Below are positions 15,162 through 24,508 of a stretch of DNA of 64,000 bases, piece after piece. The notes below the pieces were generated by a model. That model saw only the letters and a program-made list of their open reading frames with translations, was not told the origin of the DNA and did no database searches. The position numbers and the translations under genes are program-made. Every line of letters starts with the position of its first letter. Within the stretch, counting starts at the first letter, position 1. This DNA comes from a virus, in the IMG/VR virus record IMGVR_UViG_3300005336_000003, positions 1 to 64,000 of that record; one strand, given 5' to 3'.

Positions 15162-18089
15162 TTACCTTGACCCGTAGAAGGAGAACGAGATGCCCTTGCC
15201 GGTAGGGTCCTGCGCGGTCGGGGCATTGAAGCTGAACGTGTCATCCGCGGCAAAGCTTACGTTGGACAGGAACGAGAACGTGGCAATATTGCGACCAGTT
15301 GTACCCGAAGGTATTGTGGCAGTCCCGATTGAGATCCCGTTCTTGTACAAGGTAAACACCGCAGAGTTGGTGAAGGCTACCTCGCAGCTACCGGCACTAT
15401 TGGTCAGCCCTGAAGGCAATCCGGTAGCGTAGGATAGCGTGATGAGGAATAGCTCCTCGTTGGGATTCGGCCTTCGATCCGTTAGGGATACGACCGGATT
15501 CCACAGGTTCTGCTGGGTGAGAACAGTCCCATCTACTCCGGCTGTATGTCCTGAGCTGCCTGCTGCATTCGAGGCAATGAGGAAGTAGGTGTACACGGAT
15601 CCAGGGCTTAGCCCCGTATCCGTATAGTTCAGATCGCTGGTGATAGCAAGGGTTGTAGCCGATCCAAAGGCTCCTCCAGGACCTGGAGCCCTAAGCAGGG
15701 TGTAGGATAGAACGGCGTCTCCTACAGCATTAGCATTCCAGGTGAGAGCAATCTGCCCGATGCCTCCGGTAGTCGAGAGCCCCGTAGGCGTGGAAGGCAC
15801 TACGATGTTCAGTGTGCCTGAATTGACGACTGCTGAGGTTAGCCAGGAAGATATGGCCAAACCACTCTGGGATACCGCTCGCACACGAGCCTGATAGCTG
15901 GTTGAGGCAACGGCAGGTGATAGGGTGTAGGATACGGCAGTGGCTCCAACGGAGTTGTCAGTGAACCAGCTTACGCCTCCGTCCCTAGAGAACTGCACCT
16001 CATACGAACCCAGCATCGGTCCTGTGCTAGCTGCCCAACCAAGAGTCATAGCAAGGATGGTGGTAGAGTCAGCCTGGACAACTCGGGAGGCTACCAGAGT
16101 TGCGGAGGTAGGAGGAGCAATCGTGAATGCGACGCCTGTAGGAGTGTACGGGTAAGATGGGACCGTAGCAACATCTTGCTGAGCATGGCCAAACTGGTTG
16201 AAGCTGGCAAACTTGAAGTACAGGGGTATTCCAACGTACTGCTGAGGCAGTGCGTAGACAAAGGCTACCGTCGGATCAATACGGGTCCACTGAACCCCTG
16301 AAGTATGGGAAGCAGGAGAGGTATTGTACACTCCACGGCGTAGGCCTGTCAGTGAATACTGATCGGGCCCGGTTAAGGTAACTGTGCCATAGGACACGAT
16401 CTCGCCGTCGATCAGGGAGGCTGTCCTGAATGCATCGGCATCGGCTGCAGTAACAGCTGTTGAGACTACCGCCCCGCTCTCCGAGGTGTCGATTGCCAGG
16501 GTATTGACGTTATCCGGATCCGCATGGTTGGCAAGCGGGGCAGTCAATACGCCTTGCTGTGAGGGAGTATTGACTACTCCAATCCAACCGAAGTTGACAT
16601 TGTCCGCGGAGATGTAGACATTGGCTCCTCCCCAATTGGGGCCTCCGCTCAAACCGATCCATACCTCGGGCTGTCCATTTGTGACAACCGGGCTTGGTTC
16701 GATAATGGCAGGAGGGTTCACATTCCCAGGATCCGCAAGCACTTCGGGCGGAGGAGTAGACTCGGAAGGCTGGCTAGTGAAGGCCGCTGCTCGACCCGCC
16801 CCCAAAGGAAACTCCTCTGCCGTGAGGGACAGGATGTCATCACTGTCCTCCTCAACAGTCAGGATACGCACAGGGAACCTTGACAGGCCAATCCCATCCT
16901 GTGTGAGGGTTACCAGATCCCCAGGCTCTAGAAGCACGTACGCGTACGAGAGCTTGAACGAGTAGTTGTTGCGGATGTAGACCGCACGCTGCTTGATCAG
17001 CTCCGCCATGATGTTGGCGACGCCGGGATCGCAGATCTCGTTGGCCTGAATAATCTGCGACTGCAACTGCCCGTACAGGTCTAGCGAGACCTGATCCTCG
17101 GCACGGATAGGTGTGTTATTGTAGGAGTTGGGCCTACTGAGGATGTCCAGCTCAACGATATTGTACCCATCGGTTGGATCTGTCCTGTTGACCGTCAACG
17201 GCTCATCAGAAGAGGTCGCCTGGACGAAGTCGTCAGGCCCGAGATCGAACAGGGGGGTAACATTGGCAAGGAACGTGGTAGTGTTGGCGATGATATTGAC
17301 ATCACCCAGAGGGACGAACTTAATCTGGTCGCCTGACCAGAAGATGAAGGAGTTGGACAGCTGAGCCCAGCGGGTGATTATGGAAGTCGCCTGCTCCTGC
17401 GAGTTCAGATAGGGAGAAGCCCACAAGCTCTGGGCTTGGCAGTAGTTCTTGTAGTTAGCCCAGCTCGTCGCATCGATGTACGTTGCGTTGGGATCAATCC
17501 CATACTGAGGATTGGTGATGAAATCCTGGATGATGTCAGCAAAGTTCGCATCCGGCAGATGGGATGGCGCAAAGTTCTGGGAGCCTGAGAGGTAGCCATC
17601 TACCTCGAAGTTGTGCTGCGGTACAGTCGGAGATGAGCCCAGATCGTACAGGCTGGAGAACAGATAGGCAGTGCGAGCATAGGACTCTGCATGGGAAGGG
17701 AAGTTGCTCGACATCCAGGCAGGAGGAGTCTGGACAGCCGTACCCGTGAAGAGCGTCAGGTTGAGGGCTGCAAGGGTGGTGGTTGTCTGATCGGACCAGA
17801 CAGTTGTCACATCCTGGATCGGGCCCTCGCACAGGCTCAGAATCAGGGCTGTCGAGTACTTGTAGGAGGATGCTCCTCCCTTGCCGCCACCACCACCCTT
17901 GCCTCCCTTGCCTCCCGACTTCACAGGAGTGGCAATGAAGTTCACGGCATCAATGATGTTGGTGCCTGCTCTGAAGCGGCCCCAGCCAATGGGTATGCAG
18001 AGGCCTTGAGAGCTAGTCTGGATATTCAGCCCAGTGTACTTGGTAACCTGGGTATTGGAGCCCTTGCCGCCTCCGAATATGCCGGCCAT
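15162..18089 (-). CDS. tail tip/central baseplate protein (lambda J / GTA TIP-like) with fibronectin III domains
   Basis: 975 residues from the ATG at 18089 (ATGA overlap with the NlpC gene). A Gly/Lys-rich loop lies near residues 60-75, then a long baseplate-hub region, then Pro-rich linkers and two fibronectin-type III-like domains (for example SYEVQFSRDGGVSW...YQARVRAVS and SYTLLRAP...YTYFLIASN), then a beta-rich end. The order DUF2460, DUF2163, NlpC/P60, this gene is the conserved tail-tip set of many siphoviruses and gene-transfer agents. It forms the tip that contacts the host. Confidence 0.82.
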   Translation of the reverse strand: MAGIFGGGKGSNTQVTKYTGLNIQTSSQGLCIPIGWGRFRAGTNIIDAVNFIATPVKSGGKGGKGGGGGKGGASSYKYSTALILSLCEGPIQDVTTVWSDQTTTTLAALNLTLFTGTAVQTPPAWMSSNFPSHAESYARTAYLFSSLYDLGSSPTVPQHNFEVDGYLSGSQNFAPSHLPDANFADIIQDFITNPQYGIDPNATYIDATSWANYKNYCQAQSLWASPYLNSQEQATSIITRWAQLSNSFIFWSGDQIKFVPLGDVNIIANTTTFLANVTPLFDLGPDDFVQATSSDEPLTVNRTDPTDGYNIVELDILSRPNSYNNTPIRAEDQVSLDLYGQLQSQIIQANEICDPGVANIMAELIKQRAVYIRNNYSFKLSYAYVLLEPGDLVTLTQDGIGLSRFPVRILTVEEDSDDILSLTAEEFPLGAGRAAAFTSQPSESTPPPEVLADPGNVNPPAIIEPSPVVTNGQPEVWIGLSGGPNWGGANVYISADNVNFGWIGVVNTPSQQGVLTAPLANHADPDNVNTLAIDTSESGAVVSTAVTAADADAFRTASLIDGEIVSYGTVTLTGPDQYSLTGLRRGVYNTSPASHTSGVQWTRIDPTVAFVYALPQQYVGIPLYFKFASFNQFGHAQQDVATVPSYPYTPTGVAFTIAPPTSATLVASRVVQADSTTILAMTLGWAASTGPMLGSYEVQFSRDGGVSWFTDNSVGATAVSYTLSPAVASTSYQARVRAVSQSGLAISSWLTSAVVNSGTLNIVVPSTPTGLSTTGGIGQIALTWNANAVGDAVLSYTLLRAPGPGGAFGSATTLAITSDLNYTDTGLSPGSVYTYFLIASNAAGSSGHTAGVDGTVLTQQNLWNPVVSLTDRRPNPNEELFLITLSYATGLPSGLTNSAGSCEVAFTNSAVFTLYKNGISIGTATIPSGTTGRNIATFSFLSNVSFAADDTFSFNAPTAQDPTGKGISFSFYGSR

Positions 18090-18637
18090 CAGACGGACCC
18101 CCCAGCAATCTGCCGGATCTTGGCCCACACATCGAAGAACTTCCGGGGCCTCAAGGTCATGGTCTTCCCGAGGTATCTTACCCAAGCCTCATTCAGATCG
18201 GCCTGAGAACACTTGCCGTCTGCTGCCCAGGCATGAACCATCTGGGTCTCGTTGACCAAGACGCCTGAATGGGAGAAGCATCTGCCGAACTTGAACAGGA
18301 CTACATCTCCGGCTTTAGGCTGCTCAACCTCCAGAGCGCACTTGTCCATCCAATGAAGATACCGCTCCTCATCGTTATTCATGTGCCAGTTTGGTGGGTA
18401 TGGCCGAGGATCGAAAGGCTGTACCGTTCCGGAATCCACCCAAGCACGCACCAGCAGCATCGAGCAGTCAATCCCCGCTCCCAGAATGTCAGCCTGCTGC
18501 CGATATGGAGTACCGATCCATTTCTGGGCCTCCTGGATAACCTTCAGCCTCAGGTCGGCCTCTCGCTCAGGAGTAAGAGGCAGACAGGCGGCCAGAGGGA
18601 TTGGATCGGTAGGGATGCCGAATTCTTGACTGCTCAC
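18089..18637 (-). CDS. NlpC/P60 cysteine peptidase, tail-tip cell-wall hydrolase
   Basis: 182 residues. Catalytic Cys58 is in AGIDCSML and the His lies in CFSHSGVLV. WIGTPYRQQ before the Cys is typical of the phage NlpC/P60 group (lambda K-like). It would open peptidoglycan locally during DNA entry. The gene overlaps both neighbours by 4 bp or less, so it is translated with the tail-tip proteins. Confidence 0.85.
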   Translation of the reverse strand: MSSQEFGIPTDPIPLAACLPLTPEREADLRLKVIQEAQKWIGTPYRQQADILGAGIDCSMLLVRAWVDSGTVQPFDPRPYPPNWHMNNDEERYLHWMDKCALEVEQPKAGDVVLFKFGRCFSHSGVLVNETQMVHAWAADGKCSQADLNEAWVRYLGKTMTLRPRKFFDVWAKIRQIAGGSV

Positions 18638-19494
18638 AGCCCTGTCTCCGCAGGCGGGATATTCTTGAACCCTCGGAAGTTCTGCTGGTTGCTGAAGAAG
18701 GCGCAGCCCTGACCTCCGTCGCGAGTCTTGTCACAGCCAAAGGTAACATTCATGGTATCCCCAGCAACAGGAGTGCTGAAGAGAGGATATGCCATGGAGA
18801 ACGAAGTCCCATCGGACGACGAGATAGTCCGCCGCTGGCCGTTAGAGCTGCCGCTGGTGAAGGTTACATAGCCCTTGGTATAGTTCACCGCATTGGCAGG
18901 TGACGTGCCCCAGACAATGGTGTTGGTATCAGAGCCTACGCCAACAGTGTTGGCCGAGGTAAATGACACCCTGTTCAGTGTGCAGCCTGCGTCATACAGC
19001 GCATGAATACAGCCGAGCTCATATCTGTTCCGTGGCATGAATTGCTCCATCAGGACATTGGACCCTTTGAAGGTGATCTTGGCTCCCCGCGCCGTAAGCT
19101 CCACAGGGCCAGCGCGTCCGCCAAATAGCGTAACCAAGCCTAATGAGGTATCGCCTAGTGCAGGCATGAATGCTCTCTGCAGTAGGAGGTTACAGCCGTC
19201 GAACAGCCCTTGATGGATGAGCAGCTTGATGTTCTGCCCGTTGTAGTCCTCCCCATTGGAGAACAGGTTGACCTCCAAGGTAGGGACCTCGATCGTGTTC
19301 TTGACTGACCATTTGGAGCGTTGTACTAGTGGCCCAACAGCCACCCACTCCAGAAGGCCATAGATAACCGGGTAGTCAAAGCTCGTCACCAGAAGCTGAC
19401 TGCCTCCCTGGAACGTGAACGTGAATAGGTCAGCCTTCAGATAGGGCTGCTTACTCAGCAGGAAGGAGACCAGTGCAGGGCTGGCAGTTCGCAT
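18634..19494 (-). CDS. DUF2163/BR0599-type tail assembly protein
   Basis: 286 residues. The N-terminal two thirds match DUF2163 (KADLFTFTF, then a beta-rich hub with NLFSNGEDYNGQ). The end GCDKTRDGGQGCAFF with NQQNFRGFKNIP is the BR0599 C-terminal module. This protein forms a ring between distal tail and tip in related phages and gene-transfer agents. It is one base from the DUF2460 gene and overlaps the NlpC gene. Confidence 0.85.
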   Translation of the reverse strand: MRTASPALVSFLLSKQPYLKADLFTFTFQGGSQLLVTSFDYPVIYGLLEWVAVGPLVQRSKWSVKNTIEVPTLEVNLFSNGEDYNGQNIKLLIHQGLFDGCNLLLQRAFMPALGDTSLGLVTLFGGRAGPVELTARGAKITFKGSNVLMEQFMPRNRYELGCIHALYDAGCTLNRVSFTSANTVGVGSDTNTIVWGTSPANAVNYTKGYVTFTSGSSNGQRRTISSSDGTSFSMAYPLFSTPVAGDTMNVTFGCDKTRDGGQGCAFFSNQQNFRGFKNIPPAETGL

Positions 19495-20457
19495 CTACGC
19501 CCCCTTCAACGACCGGAGAGTCACCTTCTTCGTCAGCCATATCTGGTTGACGAACTTCTCGAAGTCATACTGGTCATCCTTGAACCTGACGTAGAAGTAG
19601 TACGACATGTCTACAGTGACGGTGACCCCTGCAGTGGGAGTCGAATGCATCCGCAGAAGCTGATTGTACGGATCGGTAGTCACTACGTCATAGGTCGAGG
19701 GGTCAATCGGGACGCCGTCGAAATATACCGTGAAGGGCTTCGTGAGGTTTACGAACCCTACAGGTTCAAAGGGAGTCTCGGACACGATCGAGGGGGAGAC
19801 TGTACCCCAGCCAAAGTTGCGGCAGAGCTGCCAGGTATTGGTCGTCCCATCGGTAACTGCAATACCCTGACCTACGATTGCGTGATCGTCAGGATCTGTG
19901 AACAGGAAGCCGAACAGTCCTCCATGCGATGCCAGGAAGAAGCCCATAAGGGTCTTCAGATCCGTAGCAGTGGTACCGTTCGCCTGCATATCAGGCAGGT
20001 AGTCGTACGAAAGATCCCACTCCCAGATATTGTTCTGAGCGTAGCCTATGCGAGCCTCACGTAGGCTAGTGGCTTCACTGACCCCGGTCTTGAAGATAGG
20101 CCGCTTGAAGACGCTGTAGCCCAGGCCGATCAGGTCAGGATAAACTAGTGCCACAGGACCATCTCCTGGTGGTGGAGGCCCTGGTGGAGGAGGAATAGGC
20201 ACCAGGAGGTTGAGGATAAGTATTTCAAGAACAAGCTGAGAGCACCGGAGGGTCTGAAGGAATCCAAGAACCTCGGTAACAATCTGTGACACCCGAGCAG
20301 TACTCGTGTCGACAGCCGCCACTTCCGTGACCAGCTGAGTAACCCGGATAAAAGACACATCGACAGCCGTAGCCTCAACCACGATCTGCGAGACACGGAT
20401 GAACGAAACATCGACACCTAGGATCTCCGCTACGATTTGGGAGGCGTTCTCAGCCAT
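19495..20457 (-). CDS. DUF2460 distal tail protein with five N-terminal 17-residue repeats
   Basis: 320 residues. Residues 1-~85 hold five imperfect 17-residue repeats with core (R/N)-x-S/T-Q-(I/L)-V-x-E-(V/I/A). A run of prolines (PIPPPPGPPPPG) links them to a DUF2460 domain (YPDLIGLGYSVFKRPIFKT ...). DUF2460 is the distal tail protein that caps the tube next to DUF2163. The helical repeats are an add-on not needed by the family and may self-associate or bind a partner. It overlaps the upstream lectin-like gene by one base. Confidence 0.82.
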   Translation of the reverse strand: MAENASQIVAEILGVDVSFIRVSQIVVEATAVDVSFIRVTQLVTEVAAVDTSTARVSQIVTEVLGFLQTLRCSQLVLEILILNLLVPIPPPPGPPPPGDGPVALVYPDLIGLGYSVFKRPIFKTGVSEATSLREARIGYAQNNIWEWDLSYDYLPDMQANGTTATDLKTLMGFFLASHGGLFGFLFTDPDDHAIVGQGIAVTDGTTNTWQLCRNFGWGTVSPSIVSETPFEPVGFVNLTKPFTVYFDGVPIDPSTYDVVTTDPYNQLLRMHSTPTAGVTVTVDMSYYFYVRFKDDQYDFEKFVNQIWLTKKVTLRSLKGA

Positions 20458-21509
20458 TAGACGGTGATGTCTTTGTAGCCAACCTTGATGCTGTTGACTG
20501 CTGTGGTTGTCCAGGCGGCTCCCGAATTAGGATCCGTCAGGTAGAGATCGGTGAAGTACGCATAGTTGTTGCCTGCTGACTGCAACGTACCGTAGACTTC
20601 GGTCACCCCGGAGATGACGGCTTGCTGGAACGTGACAGTCGATGCATTGGTCTTACGGTAAGCTCCTGTTGCCTGCACACCGATGACGTGGTTGATTGTG
20701 GCCGGAAGAGCTCCATAGTTGAAGGTATCCTCCTGGCCAGGAGTGGTGGTGGAGTTGTACGTCGTATCCCCGTCAAAGGCTACCTCGCTGATCTCCTGCC
20801 AGTTAGTGCCTGCCAGAGGCGTCCACTGTACCGAATTGTTGCCTACAGCAAACAGGGTAACGACTCGGAGATCGCCGGCAAAGTCGTTCATCGGATAGGG
20901 GCCCGGATCGACGGTGATATCGTTGATGTACAGGTCGTCAACGTTGGCCGTCCAGCCCGAGCCTGCTGGGAAGGTGGTTATCTCGAGTACGTTAACCCAC
21001 GAGTTGATCGTAGTCTGAGTGTCAAGACCTGAGACGCTGTCCTTCAGGATGCTGTTGACCTGGAAGGCGAACGTTCCGGTGGTATTGTCAACCTTCAGCT
21101 TGAACTCAAAGAAGCACCATACGCCGACAGGAAACTGATTCAGCAGGCTGCTGTAGATGAGGGTTGTACCCGGACCTCTGTACAGGTTAATCTGGCCAGT
21201 ACTCGGCTTCAGCTCGATCTCGACCTGGGTACCTATGCTTCCATCCAACAGGAATATGCGGAAGTTATCGTTGCCGCTACTCTGGTTGAATATGATCCCC
21301 ATGCCGAAGATGATCGTGCCAAAGTTCTGGGACAGGGATCCGAATAGGGAACCTCCCTGGCCGAATGCTAGACTCTTTCCTGTTCCTGCCCTATTAAGAG
21401 CAGAGATTGCACAGGAAGAGCTCGTCCACTGCAGCCGGCCGCTCCTGGTGAGCATGTCAGTGCTGGCGCTGCCGTAGTGGTCCCAGCCTTCGAAGACAAA
21501 TAGGCCCAT
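20457..21509 (-). CDS. lectin-like tail protein (paralogue of 13664-14671)
   Basis: 350 residues. Beta-rich, with a concanavalin-like first half (FEFKLKVDNTTGTFAFQVN, VDDLYINDI) and a second half sharing GDLRVVTLFAVG, a G-x-EDTFNYG segment and LTDPNSGAAWTTTAVNSIKVGY with the protein at 13664-14671. It lies directly after the tape-measure gene, an unusual place for a fibre gene, so it may decorate the tail tube or tip. It shares single-base overlaps with both neighbours. Confidence 0.65.
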   Translation of the reverse strand: MGLFVFEGWDHYGSASTDMLTRSGRLQWTSSSCAISALNRAGTGKSLAFGQGGSLFGSLSQNFGTIIFGMGIIFNQSSGNDNFRIFLLDGSIGTQVEIELKPSTGQINLYRGPGTTLIYSSLLNQFPVGVWCFFEFKLKVDNTTGTFAFQVNSILKDSVSGLDTQTTINSWVNVLEITTFPAGSGWTANVDDLYINDITVDPGPYPMNDFAGDLRVVTLFAVGNNSVQWTPLAGTNWQEISEVAFDGDTTYNSTTTPGQEDTFNYGALPATINHVIGVQATGAYRKTNASTVTFQQAVISGVTEVYGTLQSAGNNYAYFTDLYLTDPNSGAAWTTTAVNSIKVGYKDITV

Positions 21510-24508
21510 TACGCCAGACCCCTTCCAGGAAGTCGCAAACCCCCATTACGGGTGATGCTATTCAGATAGGAGAACATATCCTTCCTGGAGAGGGACAGCA
21601 TCGACTCGATCTGGTTAGCAGTCACACCTCCTCCGGAAGCGCTTATGCTGGGAGAGTGGTTCACTACAACGCCTGAGCTGCTCTCTCCCCCAAATCCGCC
21701 TCGCTGCCTTACGCCTTCAGCGAAGGTTGCAGGAACCACCATCTCGTCCTTGTGGATCTGAGCGACCATATCCTGAGGAACATTCCAAGCACCCACATCC
21801 AGGGCGGCTATGGCTGCATAAGGCTGGAGGGCTGCATAGGTAGAAGCAGCGGCAGCTACAGCCAATTCAGGTCCGATAAACGGAGTGGCTGCGACAGAAG
21901 CTGCCGCTCCAGCTGCTGCAATCGCCGCATAGGACTCGACCTGACCAACATTGACCGTTGCTGCGGTGACTTCCGTCTCAGCTGCCGCAGCTGCCTGTTC
22001 GGTGGCGCGTGCGGCTGTTCCTGCCGTAGTGGCTTCAGTCATCCCCAGCTCGGAGGCAATCCACCTCAAAGCCCTAAGGATGAAGCTGCTATTCTCCGCG
22101 GCGGTTTCTGCTTGGGTAAGGCCAGTACGTGTAGCCGTGCCGGCAGCTGTTGCAGCTGTCTTTGCGGCCTCTGTTGAGCTCGTCCCCGCTAGCTCTAGGG
22201 CTCGGTCAATCAACCAACGAGCAGCCATCTTCAGGCTGTAATCTAGCACCTTCGTCATCAGAGACTGCAGGATTGAGCCGATGCCCTGCGCTACCGTCCT
22301 GGTACCAGTGAGCATGCCCGATAGGGAGTTAGCTATGCTGCTGGCGATGCCGTTTCCAACACTCTCCCAAGCCTTACGGGTTGAATCGGCCGCCTGCAGC
22401 TGGACTCTCTGCATCTGCTCGGCAAAGCTCTGATTCTCCCTGATCTCGGTATCCAAGGCCTTCTGCATCTGCAGAGGGTCGACGGCCTCAGCCTGTTGCT
22501 CCTTGATGGCATCGATAGCCTGCTTATGCGCCTCGGTGATCTGAGCAAGCTGATCCTTGAACTGGGCAGTTCCGTCGGTACCTCCGAGCAACTCAAGGAG
22601 GCTAAAGGTACCTCCATGGCTTTGGGACTTGAAGAGCTGCTCAGCCATACGCTGCTGTGAGCGCGAGACCTCACGCTGAGTGTTGGCTACGTCCCTTGCG
22701 ATCGCAGATTCCTGCTTAGCTGCGGCAACCTGCAGCTCTTCCCTATGGATCAGCTCCTTCTGGTACTCGATCGAGGCCTGCCCATAGTGATCCTTCAGCA
22801 TGCCAAGGATCTGGTTCTCGATGTTCAGCTGGAACTGATAGTCTCCAGCATGAGCAGCCTGCTTGGCTCTGAGAGCCTCAATGTCCATGGTGGTTGAACG
22901 GTTACCGGCCGTAACCGTCAGAGCCGTACGCCTGTTCAGCTCCTCCTGATACTCAATGGTACCTTGCTTACCATAGGCCCTAAGGACTGCAAGCTTCTGA
23001 TCCTCGATGGCAATCTGGGCGCCTACGCTATTACGTACGGCTACTTCCTGCCCCTGGAGTTCGGCCAGTTTCAGCCGCAGAGCTGCATCGCTTGCAGCGC
23101 GCTGCCCCTCAGCAATCTGGTTCTGCGCTGTACGAGCCTGAGCGCTGCTCTCCCCGTAGAACTTCGACTCCTCCGTAGCGATTGACTTGAGGATAGGTAT
23201 ACGGCGATCTGCGAAGTCCCTCTGCGCTGCAAGGTCTTGCTGCAGCCTGCCCAGGGTAGCCTCATGTTGCTGCTGCTCAGAGACCGTATGGGTCTGGGTG
23301 AGCTTCTGCTCGACTGCGGTAATAGCCTCGTTGGCCGCAATGATAGCCGGAGCATCTCCTGACTCCTGAGCCCTCATCAAAGCTGTCTGGGCTGCAGCCA
23401 GCTCCTGCGTGTACTGAGTCCTACGTCTTAAGGCCTCGTTGATCTTATCAACAGTCGCACTGTCCTCGGCTGCGCGAGGATCGGCAACCTTCTGATCTGG
23501 AAGGGGCTGAGGAGACGCAATTTCAGGAGTGAATGCTAATCCAGTGCCTTCTCCAGAGACCAGTGCCTGGCGCCGCATCTCTTGGGAGGCAGACACTCTA
23601 TCCTTAGCAGCCTTGACAAACCTGGTGTTGGCCGCATCGACGATGATCTGCATTGCCTGGGTTTGCTGCCCAGCCTTGATCAGGTCATCTACGTAGGTAT
23701 GGAGCGTCGAGCCGTTGCTGGCTGTCTGGCCATCGAGCAGATGAATACTGTCAGCCCAGGTGAGAGCGCCCTCGGCACCCTCGTTGAACTTCTTGGCAAT
23801 CTCCTCGGTGTACTTGACAACGTCGCCACCCATGAGAGTGGCATGAGCTGCCGCGATGTCCTTTATCTGCTGGGAGTACTGGGCTGAGGGCCCTCCCAGA
23901 GACCGGATTGCAATCTCAACTTTACGTGCATCGCTCCCCCACATATCCCAGGTCTTGGAGGAGTCAGCCAGGCTGTTCTTGATTGCATTGACCGCCCCAG
24001 CACCATGCTGCCCGACGATGAGCATCTCACCTTCGGCATGGTTGATAGCAGTAGCTGTTGCTGCCCACTGATAGGCTAGGACAGCTACACCTGCTGCGAG
24101 AGCAGCGACAATGCCGATCTGAGCAGTAAGGATCGGGTTGGCTTGGGCCATCGTGCCAACCACGTTGGCTATCGTACCGCTGAATTGGGTCCAGCGGCCC
24201 GTGATGGTTTCATCGACGATTGCATGCAGCTCTCGGCCTACGAAATTAGCACGTAGGCCTAAAGTATTGAGCTGGGTAGTCGTCTTGCCTATGGCAGGCG
24301 AGACGTTGTTGAACGCGCCTGTGACTTGATTGGCTGACGCGTTGATGGAGGCTGCGGCCGTAGCCATCGACGCGGCTGCCTGGTTGGCGGCATTCTGGGA
24401 AGCTGTGGTGAACTGTTGGACTGAGGCAGCTGCTGCCGCCATCGCCGCAGTAAACTGGGCAATGTTAGCAGTAAGCTGAGCATTGACGTTACCCGCTGAG
24501 CCCGACAT
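21509..24508 (-). CDS. tape measure protein
   Basis: 999 residues, mostly helical and Ala/Gln-rich, with a hydrophobic stretch near residues 125-150 and another Ala-rich hydrophobic region near 850-920. Its length, composition and place after the G/GT chaperone genes identify it as the tail-length ruler. With the usual ~1.5 angstrom per residue a tail of about 150 nm would be expected (inference). No peptidase domain is evident. The start overlaps the GT reading frame by 20 bp. Confidence 0.88.
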   Translation of the reverse strand: MSGSAGNVNAQLTANIAQFTAAMAAAAASVQQFTTASQNAANQAAASMATAAASINASANQVTGAFNNVSPAIGKTTTQLNTLGLRANFVGRELHAIVDETITGRWTQFSGTIANVVGTMAQANPILTAQIGIVAALAAGVAVLAYQWAATATAINHAEGEMLIVGQHGAGAVNAIKNSLADSSKTWDMWGSDARKVEIAIRSLGGPSAQYSQQIKDIAAAHATLMGGDVVKYTEEIAKKFNEGAEGALTWADSIHLLDGQTASNGSTLHTYVDDLIKAGQQTQAMQIIVDAANTRFVKAAKDRVSASQEMRRQALVSGEGTGLAFTPEIASPQPLPDQKVADPRAAEDSATVDKINEALRRRTQYTQELAAAQTALMRAQESGDAPAIIAANEAITAVEQKLTQTHTVSEQQQHEATLGRLQQDLAAQRDFADRRIPILKSIATEESKFYGESSAQARTAQNQIAEGQRAASDAALRLKLAELQGQEVAVRNSVGAQIAIEDQKLAVLRAYGKQGTIEYQEELNRRTALTVTAGNRSTTMDIEALRAKQAAHAGDYQFQLNIENQILGMLKDHYGQASIEYQKELIHREELQVAAAKQESAIARDVANTQREVSRSQQRMAEQLFKSQSHGGTFSLLELLGGTDGTAQFKDQLAQITEAHKQAIDAIKEQQAEAVDPLQMQKALDTEIRENQSFAEQMQRVQLQAADSTRKAWESVGNGIASSIANSLSGMLTGTRTVAQGIGSILQSLMTKVLDYSLKMAARWLIDRALELAGTSSTEAAKTAATAAGTATRTGLTQAETAAENSSFILRALRWIASELGMTEATTAGTAARATEQAAAAAETEVTAATVNVGQVESYAAIAAAGAAASVAATPFIGPELAVAAAASTYAALQPYAAIAALDVGAWNVPQDMVAQIHKDEMVVPATFAEGVRQRGGFGGESSSGVVVNHSPSISASGGGVTANQIESMLSLSRKDMFSYLNSITRNGGLRLPGRGLA

